From NCBI GenBank assembly GCA_034926635.1, contig JAYFQX010000007.1:73160-137159 (forward strand): a DNA stretch of 64,000 bases, given 5' to 3'. This document shows positions 58,501 through 64,000 of the stretch, in pieces. Source of the stretch: Christensenella sp034926635. Lineage in GTDB: Bacteria > Bacillota > Clostridia > Christensenellales > Christensenellaceae. Under the pieces are notes generated by a model. It made no database searches. It worked only from the letters and a program-made list of their open reading frames with translations, and was not told where the DNA came from. The stretch's first letter is position 1. Every line of letters begins with the position of its first letter. The translations under genes and the position numbers were made by a program.

Positions 58501-59101
58501 GCGCATGACAGTAGTGGATGGACAGGCGATTGAAGCGGGCGATGAACTGACAGAGGGTTCCATCAACCCGAACGATATCCTTAAGATCAAGGGTGTTAAG
58601 GGGGTACAGGAATACCTGCTGAAAGAAGTACAGATGGTATACCGCATGCAGGGTGTTGAAATTTCCGATAAGCATCTTGAGATCATTGTACGTCAGATGC
58701 TGAAGAAATGTAAAATTGAAGATGCGGGCGACACCAGTATGCTGCCCGGCGAAATGGTGGATATTTTCCGCTTTGATAAAGAGAATGAACAGATGGTTCG
58801 TGAAGGAAAAGAACCGGCTACGGCATCGCGTGTGCTGCTGGGGATCACCAAGGCGTCTCTTTCTACGAACAGCTTCCTGTCGGCGGCATCTTTCCAGGAA
58901 ACGACGAGGGTGCTTACCGAGGCGGCGATCAAAGGCAAGGTTGATCCGCTTCTCGGACTGAAAGAAAACATTATCATCGGTAAGTTGATTCCGGCAGGTA
59001 CAGGGATGAAGCGTTATAAGAACATTGACGTAATCTCCAATGTTGTCAACGATGATATTGCGTCCCAGATTGATATGGATATCTCGGAAGTGGAAGTATA
59101 A
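55532..59101 (+). CDS. rpoC: RNA polymerase subunit beta'
   Basis: The product is 1189 aa. It opens LFELNTFDSIQIGLASPEKI from a TTG start with AGGAG 6 nt upstream. Zinc ligands are present in CHCGRYKRIRYKGIVCEKCG and in CKSEHGVCAKC. The catalytic Mg loop NADFDGDQMAVH and the trigger-loop region SIGEPGTQLTMRTFHTGG are intact. It is the catalytic half of RNA polymerase. A stable hairpin follows without a T run. Confidence 0.98.
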   Translation: MFELNTFDSIQIGLASPEKIREWSHGEVKKPETINYRTLKPEKDGLFCERIFGPTKDWECHCGRYKRIRYKGIVCEKCGVEVTRAKVRRERMGHIELAAPVSHIWYFKGIPSRMGLLLDMSPRSLEKVLYFAAFVVTDPGETGLEYKQLLTDKEYREAQARFGEDAFSAGMGAEAVKVLLKNVELEKEAEQLREELKTCTGQKRVRAIKRLEVVEAFRQSGNKPEWIIMDVVPVIPPELRPMVQLDGGRFATSDLNDLYRRVINRNNRLNRLLQLRAPDIIVRNEKRMLQEAVDALIDNGRRGRPVTGPGNRPLKSLSDMLRGKQGRFRQNLLGKRVDYSGRSVIVVGPELKMYQCGLPKEMALELFKPFVMKKLVEEGFAHNIKSAKRMVEKVRPEVWDVLEEVIKGHPVLLNRAPTLHRLGIQAFEPILVEGRAIKLHPLACTAYNADFDGDQMAVHVPLSVEAQSEARFLMLAANNILKPQDGKPVVSPTQDMVIGSYYLTIHRPGAKGEGSIFASPDEAILAYNTGNIDLQAMVKIRVTKEVNGEMKTGIIETTTGRVIFNQAIPQDLGYMDRSKPENELKFEVDNLIDKKQLGKIVDLCFAKLGPTKTSYVLDAIKKQGFHYSTIGAITVSVSDIKIPPAKKQLIQEAEEKVLKIEKQYKRGLLTDKEKKDSAVKVWEMTTNKVTDALMKSLDRFNPIYMMANSGARGSTNQIRQLAGMRGLMADPNGEIIEIPIRANFREGLTVLEYFISSHGARKGLADTALRTADSGYLTRRLVDVSHNVIVREVDCFENLGEQVQGIPLRNLTNSNGKEIIEPLEDRIRGRYTAKDVVDPKGNLVLAANQMITSKLAKKIVDAGIEEVYVRSVFTCKSEHGVCAKCYGANMATGNLVDIGEAVGVIAAQSIGEPGTQLTMRTFHTGGVAGGDITQGLPRVEELFEARKPRGLAVISEIAGTVTVNDTRKKREITVANDAGEAKTYLIPYGARMTVVDGQAIEAGDELTEGSINPNDILKIKGVKGVQEYLLKEVQMVYRMQGVEISDKHLEIIVRQMLKKCKIEDAGDTSMLPGEMVDIFRFDKENEQMVREGKEPATASRVLLGITKASLSTNSFLSAASFQETTRVLTEAAIKGKVDPLLGLKENIIIGKLIPAGTGMKRYKNIDVISNVVNDDIASQIDMDISEVEV

Positions 59102-59132
59102 CCGTAAGAATGTATTGGCTATGAGAAAAGTT

Positions 59133-59165
59133 GTTTTGGGCGGCAAAGGGATTGCCGCCCAAAAA
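59133..59165 (+). other. Hairpin after rpoC lacking a T tract
   Basis: TTTTGGGCGGCA and TGCCGCCCAAAA form a 12-bp stem. The + strand continues with AATGATT, so it is more likely a processing or stability site than an efficient terminator. Confidence 0.55.
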
Positions 59166-59189
59166 TGATTGGGAAAAGCGGAGGCCAGA

Positions 59190-59981
59190 ATGAGCGATTA
59201 TAAAAACGAAGATTTTAATAAAAGATGCAGAGCCGCCTGCCCAATCTGTGACAGCGAACTATGTTGTTGGCTGGACAGGGGCGCAGGCTGCTATAGTTGT
59301 TATATCAGTACGCTGAAAACGGAAGAAGATAAGAAAAATGCATTATCCCGTTGGGAGGAAACGCTTTCTTATGTTCCGAAAAATATAGATGATTTACATA
59401 CGACGGGCGAATGCCAGTTTTGTAAAGGAACGCCTCAAAAGGCGACGCGGTATGCGACTTTTGACATGGCGAATCCGGAGCCGTATTCTGCAAAAGGGAT
59501 GTTTTTTGGAATTGGCAAAAAAGTACGTACGCCTGTGGGATCGCTGATATCTGTTCAGGCAGGGATCTGTGATGATTGCAGAAAAGCGTTCCGCAAGATG
59601 GATTACCTACACCTTGGCGTATTTTTTGCATTTTTGATTGCTGCATTTGTTTTGCTGCTAATCCCGGCTTTTGTGAATCCGATGACAAGCCTGTTTGTGC
59701 TGCTCCCTGTTATTTTTGTCGCATTGATGGCGCTGGCAGGTTTCTTTCTTGGGAAAATGCTGGGAATGAATGCGCTGAAAAAAGCATCAAAGACTGTGAA
59801 AATTGATTTGGGAGAGATCCCGTTGGTGCGGCAGATGCTGAATAACGGTTGGTTTTTTTTCCAGGCGAACAATGGGATGCCGAGACTTTATTTTAAAAAG
59901 ACAAAAACATATGAACGTCTTCGCAAAAAGCCGGAGAACGAAGAGGAAGAGGATATCCCACTTGACAACATCAACATATGA
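59190..59981 (+). CDS. Zinc-ribbon membrane protein of unknown function
   Basis: The product is 263 aa. The N-terminal Cys-rich region has CPICDSELCCW and CYSCY, then CQFCKG and CDDC pairs, consistent with two zinc ribbons (about residues 14-45 and 75-135). Two transmembrane helices (about 143-190) follow, then a basic/acidic tail (FKKTKTYERLRKKPENEEEE). The RNA polymerase-str operon position is unusual. ATG 59190 has GGAGG 5 nt upstream; a TTG at 59169 is unlikely. A promoter for the next gene lies inside its 3' end. Confidence 0.7.
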   Translation: MSDYKNEDFNKRCRAACPICDSELCCWLDRGAGCYSCYISTLKTEEDKKNALSRWEETLSYVPKNIDDLHTTGECQFCKGTPQKATRYATFDMANPEPYSAKGMFFGIGKKVRTPVGSLISVQAGICDDCRKAFRKMDYLHLGVFFAFLIAAFVLLLIPAFVNPMTSLFVLLPVIFVALMALAGFFLGKMLGMNALKKASKTVKIDLGEIPLVRQMLNNGWFFFQANNGMPRLYFKKTKTYERLRKKPENEEEEDIPLDNINI

Positions 59982-59991
59982 GTGGTATTAT
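59962..59991 (+). promoter_or_regulatory. Promoter of the str operon
   Basis: TTGACA (59962-59967), an 18-bp spacer and TATTAT (59986-59991) sit inside the 3' end of the preceding gene. Confidence 0.75.
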
Positions 59992-60032
59992 ATTTAGGCG
60001 CGCTTTTTTGCGTTTTAAAGAGGTGTGCGTGG

Positions 60033-60281
60033 ATGTATGAAGAATTAAAAAATGCTGCAAACAAGGTTGTCGGTCTGAAACAATTGCTTCGTAATATGGA
60101 GGCGCAAAGGGTGATAACCATATATGTAGCGGACGATGCCGAAGACCATGTAAAGGAACGTATCATGGAAGCGATCGGCAAAAAGGAAATCCGCGTGATA
60201 AGCGTGGAAACAATGAAAGAGCTCGGGCAGGTCTGCGGTATTGAAGTTGGCGCGGCGTGTGCAGCGGTCATTGAAAACTAG
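60033..60281 (+). CDS. L7Ae-like kink-turn RNA-binding protein (YbxF type)
   Basis: The product is 82 aa. It has KNAANKVVGLKQLLRNMEAQ, VITIYVADDAEDHV and the C-terminal GQVCGIEVGAACAAVI. This is the L7Ae/YbxF fold, which binds kink-turns in RNA. It commonly precedes rpsL in Firmicutes. ATG 60033 has AGAGGTG 7 nt upstream. The rpsL gene follows 72 nt later. Confidence 0.92.
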   Translation: MYEELKNAANKVVGLKQLLRNMEAQRVITIYVADDAEDHVKERIMEAIGKKEIRVISVETMKELGQVCGIEVGAACAAVIEN

Positions 60282-60353
60282 TTCCCTTCAGGGTTGCGGG
60301 GAATTTCAGCTATACTACTAACTATTTTAAACGAATGAAAGGAAGGTGCGTGT

Positions 60354-60728
60354 ATGCCTACCATCAACCAATTGGTTAAAAAAGGCAGAAAATCTCAGCA
60401 GTCGAAATCTAATTCGCCTATCTTGAAGCAATGCCCACAGAAAAGAGGCGTTTGCATGGCGGTTAGGACGATGACCCCTAAAAAACCAAATTCTGCACTT
60501 AGAAAAATTGCAAGGGTTCGCCTTGTTAATGGTATGGAAGGTACGGCTTATATTCCGGGAATCGGTCATAATCTGCAAGAGCATAGTGTTGTTCTGATCA
60601 GAGGCGGCAGAGTAAAGGATTTGCCTGGTGTAAGATATCATATAATTCGCGGCGCTCTCGATACAGCGGGTGTGGCAAACAGGAAACAGGCGCGTTCGTG
60701 TTACGGCGCAAAGATGCCTAAGAAATAA
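60354..60728 (+). CDS. rpsL: 30S ribosomal protein S12
   Basis: This 124-aa protein begins MPTINQLVKKGRK. The decoding-centre lysines in TPKKPNSALRK and GGRVKDLPGVRYH are the wild-type residues whose mutation gives streptomycin resistance. GGAAGG precedes the ATG. A gap of 192 nt before rpsG holds no recognised gene. Confidence 0.98.
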   Translation: MPTINQLVKKGRKSQQSKSNSPILKQCPQKRGVCMAVRTMTPKKPNSALRKIARVRLVNGMEGTAYIPGIGHNLQEHSVVLIRGGRVKDLPGVRYHIIRGALDTAGVANRKQARSCYGAKMPKK

Positions 60729-60920
60729 GAAACGAATACGCAAGTAATTTTGTTGATTTCGGCGATCAGGGAGTGGCGAGATGCTGTTTGGGCACTATAT
60801 GCCATAATTTGCCGTTTGAAATACGAAATGCAAGAGTAGGGTATTTCCTATTTGATATCAGAAAAATGTTATGCATTTTTCTTACTGAAATTACCATTTA
60901 ATAATAAGGAGGGCTTACTA

Positions 60921-61391
60921 ATGCCTAGACGTGGTGGAGTACCAAAGCGTGAGGTAATAGCGGACCCGATGTATAATAGCACCGTTCTGACCAAGTTAAT
61001 CAACCAGATTATGGTAGACGGGAAAAGAGGTACATCACAGAGGATCTGCTATGATGCTTTTGAAATAATTAAAGAAAAAACCGGAAAAGAACCCATGGAA
61101 GTTTTCAACGCATGCATGGAAAATATTATGCCTGTCTTGGAAGTAAAAGCACGCCGTGTCGGTGGTGCGACCTATCAGGTTCCAATGGAAGTGCGCCCGG
61201 AGCGTCGTCAGACGTTGGCAATTCGTTGGCTGGCACTTTTCTCCAATAAGCGCAGCGAACGTACCATGAGGGAACGCCTTGCCAGCGAAATCATGGATGC
61301 GGCGAACAACACAGGCGCAAGCGTGAAGAAAAAAGAAGATATGCACAAGATGGCGGAAGCAAACAAAGCGTTTGCACATTATCGCTGGTAA
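60921..61391 (+). CDS. rpsG: 30S ribosomal protein S7
   Basis: The product is 156 aa and begins MPRRGGVPKREVIADPMYNS. VGGATYQVPMEVRPERRQTL and a C-terminal HKMAEANKAFAHYRW are typical of S7. It nucleates the 30S head and can act as a translational repressor of its operon. AAGGAGGG is 8 nt upstream of ATG 60921; longer in-frame starts lack any SD. Confidence 0.98.
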   Translation: MPRRGGVPKREVIADPMYNSTVLTKLINQIMVDGKRGTSQRICYDAFEIIKEKTGKEPMEVFNACMENIMPVLEVKARRVGGATYQVPMEVRPERRQTLAIRWLALFSNKRSERTMRERLASEIMDAANNTGASVKKKEDMHKMAEANKAFAHYRW

Positions 61392-61425
61392 GCAGCATAT
61401 CGGTATAAATAGTTTACAATACGGC

Positions 61426-61459
61426 GCGGTTTTAGGGGGTATTATGCCCATAAAACCGC
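61426..61459 (+). other. Hairpin between rpsG and fusA
   Basis: GCGGTTTTA (61426-61434) pairs exactly with TAAAACCGC (61451-61459). An inner GGG/CCC extends the stem past one mismatch. No T run follows, so it may be a processing or protein-binding site. Confidence 0.6.
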
Positions 61460-61658
61460 TGTCGCTATTAAAAGCAAACACACGGCAGCGTGTATTGAAT
61501 GAGCGTATCCTTAATAAGCTGCGGTCAGTTTGTAAAAATAGAGTAAACAATGCATGAAAACCGTACCCGGAAATGTGTGATATCGTATAATATAATCATA
61601 TGGGCAACGGAGAGAATAAATTTTTTAAATATTTTGAATCGATTGGAAAGGAGATACA

Positions 61659-63737
61659 ATGTCTGGAAAATTTCCGCTTGAGAAAGTAAGAAACATTGGT
61701 ATTATGGCGCATATTGACGCCGGAAAAACAACCGCGACGGAACGTATTCTTTATTATACGGGACGAACCTATAAGATTGGCGACACCCATGACGGTAACG
61801 CAGTTATGGACTGGATGGAGCAGGAACAGGAAAGAGGTATTACCATTACCTCCGCGGCAACAACAACGCAATGGGAAGGTCATCAGATTAACATTATCGA
61901 TACGCCCGGGCACGTTGACTTTACAGTAGAGGTAGAGCGTTCGCTGCGCGTGCTGGATGGCGCTGTTGCGGTGTTTTGCGCGAAGGGTGGCGTAGAACCA
62001 CAGTCTGAAACGGTTTGGCGTCAGGCAGAAGGCTATGGCGTGCCGCGGATGGCTTTTGTCAATAAAATGGATATCATGGGCGCAGATTTTTATAATGTTG
62101 TGGACATGATCAAAGAGCGCCTTGGCGCAAATCCGGTACCGCTTCAGTTGCCGATTGGCGTAGAGGATACATTCAAAGGGATTGTTGACCTCGTTGAAAT
62201 GAAGGCGGTTGTTTATCCGGAAGATGATCCGACCGGTTCTAATTTCAGTATTGAAGAGATCCCGGAAGATATGAAAGAAATGGCGGATGAATACCGTGAA
62301 AAGCTCATCGAGGCAGTAGCTGACCACGATGAAACAATCATGGAAAAATATTTTGCAGGCGAAGATATTTCAAAAGAAGAAATCATCAAAGTGCTGCGTA
62401 AAGGTACGATTGCGGGAACCATTATTCCGGTGTGCTGCGGAAGCGCGTATCGTAACAAAGGTGTGCAGCCTCTGCTGGACAAGATTGTTGAGTTGATGCC
62501 GTCGCCGCTCGATGTACCTGCGATCAAAGGTACAAAACCCGGTACGGACGAAGAAATCGAGCGTCATCCTGATGTAAACGGGCCGTTTGCAGCGCTGGCG
62601 TTTAAGATTATGGCAGACCCGTTTGTAGGAAAGCTTGCATTTTTCCGTGTATATTCCGGTAAACTTCGCAGCGGTTCTTATGTCCTGAATTCCACAAAAG
62701 GAAAGAGGGAAAGAATCGGACGTATTTTGAGAATGCATGCAAACCACCGTGAAGAGGTGGATGAAGTAGAAGCAGGTGATATCGCAGCAGCGGTTGGTTT
62801 CAAGGATGTTGGAACCGGCGATACGCTTTGTGATGATAAGCAGCAGATCATTCTGGAAAACATGGTATTCCCGGATCCGGTTATCCAGGTTGCGATTGAA
62901 CCGAAGACAAAAGCCGGTCAGGAAAAAATGTCTGTTGCGCTGCAAAAGCTTGCAGAAGAGGATCCGACCTTCCGTGCGTATACGGATGAGGAAACAGGAC
63001 AGACCATTATTGCCGGTATGGGTGAGCTGCATCTGGAAATCATCGTTGACCGTATGATGCGTGAATTCAAGGTGGAAGCGGCAGTTGGTAAGCCGCAGGT
63101 AGCTTATAGGGAAACCATGACCAAGCCTGTTGATGTAGAAGGCAAGTATGTACGCCAGTCTGGTGGTAAAGGTCAGTATGGTCATTGTAAGATCCATGTG
63201 GAGCCTCTTGAGCCTGGCAGCGGTTATGCGTTTGAAAGCAAGATTGTCGGTGGGTCTATTCCAAAGGAATATATTCCTTCAATTGATGCTGGTATCCAGG
63301 AAGCGGCCAAGAGCGGTCTTGTGGGCGGTTTCGAGGTAGTAGACTTCAAGGTTACGTTGATAGACGGTTCTTATCACGAAGTTGACTCTTCTGAAATGGC
63401 GTTTAAGATTGCTGGTTCTATGGCAATTAAAGAAGCTTTTGCAAAGGGCGGAAGCATTCTTTTAGAGCCGATGATGAAGGTAGAAGTTGTTGTTCCGGAA
63501 GAATATCTCGGCGATGTTATGGGCAATGTCAATTCGCGTCGTGGTCGGATCGAAGGAACAGAAGCGCGTGGCGGCGGACAGGTTATCAGGGCAATGGTTC
63601 CGCTTTCCGAAATGTTCGGTTATGCGACAGACCTTCGTTCCAGAACGCAGGGACGCGGAAACTTCACAATGCAGTTTGATCACTATGAGCCGGTTCCGAA
63701 GAGCATGGTGGAGAAGATTGCAGGCGAAAAGAAGTAA
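61659..63737 (+). CDS. fusA: Elongation factor G
   Basis: The product is 692 aa. The G domain has AHIDAGKTT, DTPGHVDF and NKMD. Domains II-V follow, with the domain IV loop SGGKGQYGHC and the C-terminal GNVNSRRGRIEGTEARGGGQ. It drives translocation on the ribosome. The SD GGAAAGGAG precedes the ATG. TATAAT hexamers at 61586-61596 may give an extra promoter, though the -35 is weak. Confidence 0.98.
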   Translation: MSGKFPLEKVRNIGIMAHIDAGKTTATERILYYTGRTYKIGDTHDGNAVMDWMEQEQERGITITSAATTTQWEGHQINIIDTPGHVDFTVEVERSLRVLDGAVAVFCAKGGVEPQSETVWRQAEGYGVPRMAFVNKMDIMGADFYNVVDMIKERLGANPVPLQLPIGVEDTFKGIVDLVEMKAVVYPEDDPTGSNFSIEEIPEDMKEMADEYREKLIEAVADHDETIMEKYFAGEDISKEEIIKVLRKGTIAGTIIPVCCGSAYRNKGVQPLLDKIVELMPSPLDVPAIKGTKPGTDEEIERHPDVNGPFAALAFKIMADPFVGKLAFFRVYSGKLRSGSYVLNSTKGKRERIGRILRMHANHREEVDEVEAGDIAAAVGFKDVGTGDTLCDDKQQIILENMVFPDPVIQVAIEPKTKAGQEKMSVALQKLAEEDPTFRAYTDEETGQTIIAGMGELHLEIIVDRMMREFKVEAAVGKPQVAYRETMTKPVDVEGKYVRQSGGKGQYGHCKIHVEPLEPGSGYAFESKIVGGSIPKEYIPSIDAGIQEAAKSGLVGGFEVVDFKVTLIDGSYHEVDSSEMAFKIAGSMAIKEAFAKGGSILLEPMMKVEVVVPEEYLGDVMGNVNSRRGRIEGTEARGGGQVIRAMVPLSEMFGYATDLRSRTQGRGNFTMQFDHYEPVPKSMVEKIAGEKK

Positions 63738-63868
63738 TCGTCGGGCATTCGGCAAAGGCTTACAAGACGTAGTATTACGCTTTTAGAAAAAAGAACGGTG
63801 TTCCCGAAGCGGAACGCTGAATAAATGAAAACGAAAAAACGAGATTAATCATTAAGGAGAACAAAACA

Positions 63869-64000
63869 ATGGCAAAGGGAAAGTTTGAAAGAACGAAACC
63901 GCATGTAAACATCGGGACAATCGGACACGTAGACCATGGTAAAACAACGCTGACAGCAGCGATCACAACGGTATTGGCAAAGAACGGCCAGGCTCAGGCG
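63869..64000 (+). CDS. tuf: Elongation factor Tu, 3'-truncated by window edge
   Basis: The 44 visible codons begin MAKGKFERTKPHVNIGTIGH and continue with VDHGKTTLTAAITTVLA, the EF-Tu P-loop GHVDHGKT. AAGGAG lies about 9 nt upstream. It delivers aminoacyl-tRNA to the ribosome. It completes the rpsL-rpsG-fusA-tuf order; the rest lies past the window. Confidence 0.97.
   Translation, partial: MAKGKFERTKPHVNIGTIGHVDHGKTTLTAAITTVLAKNGQAQA

Noticed and set aside
60729..60920. Possible gene in the rpsL-rpsG gap
   Set aside because: Only an in-frame extension of rpsG without an SD exists; S7 starts cleanly at 60921.
61586..61596. Strong fusA promoter
   Set aside because: Two overlapping TATAAT hexamers are present but no acceptable -35; kept only as a remark.
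1..64000. CRISPR array, prophage, IS element or rRNA
   Set aside because: No regularly spaced repeats, integrase, transposase or rRNA-like sequence was seen.

Overview
The window looks like a chromosomal segment of a low-to-moderate G+C Gram-positive bacterium, most likely a member of the Clostridia. The evidence is a Bacillus-type PurR next to SpoVG, a YacL-type PIN/TRAM protein, an RqcP-like S4 protein, a YabN-type methylase/MazG fusion, a DUF2325/DUF3793 pair next to feoB, an L7Ae-like gene ahead of rpsL, strong SD sequences, frequent TTG starts and consensus sigma-A promoters. A Christensenellaceae-like lineage is possible but only a guess. No phage, IS element, CRISPR array or rRNA was seen. 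The one RNA gene recognised with certainty is a tRNA-Pro(GGG).

Layout. 1-1.5 kb holds the end of a sufS-sufE pair and a small ACT-like protein. 1.6-9.1 kb is the cell-shape and division block mreC-mreD-PBP2-minC-minD-minE-rodA. 9.1-14.0 kb holds a B12-type radical SAM pair, RNase E/G, and rplU-rpmA. 14.2-17.6 kb is a sugar cassette of an FGGY kinase, a SorC-family regulator and a Rpe-like epimerase, with a clear palindromic operator. 18.5-22.5 kb is ruvC-ruvA-(lipoprotein)-ruvB-queA. 22.6-25 kb is a minus-strand block with serine acetyltransferase and a polytopic membrane protein. 25-26 kb has two CarD-like genes in tandem. 26.1-31.2 kb is a metal and redox region: ferredoxin, cupin, a DtxR/MntR-family regulator, feoA-feoA-feoB, a Cys-rich FeoB-associated peptide, DUF2325 and DUF3793. 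31.2-31.6 kb holds a candidate type I toxin/antisense RNA locus and tRNA-Pro. 31.7-38.3 kb holds a thioesterase, murC, purR, spoVG, a phenylacetate-CoA ligase/ACT pair and glmU. 38.5-51.4 kb holds pth-mfd-prsA, yabN, hup, rqcP-ispDF, a membrane-anchored protein, radA and yacL. 51.7-64 kb is rpoB-rpoC, a Zn-ribbon membrane protein, and the str operon (L7Ae-like, rpsL, rpsG, fusA, start of tuf).

Most of the window is housekeeping, transcribed on the + strand in operons divided by strong intrinsic terminators. Minus-strand genes sit in short accessory blocks. The most interesting non-coding signals are: (i) a 23-codon hydrophobic peptide converging on an antisense promoter across a shared hairpin; (ii) five related TTAG/CTAA operator-like sites around the feo genes beside a regulator with a hybrid MntR/DtxR metal site; (iii) an 11-bp perfect inverted repeat over the promoter of the SorC-family gene; (iv) a 12-bp hairpin that buries an SD and a two-codon minigene after the feoB-associated peptide; and (v) a 59-bp direct repeat of the 3' end of glmU flanking a 167-bp insert. 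All identifications come from reading motifs in the translated sequence; no database search was run.
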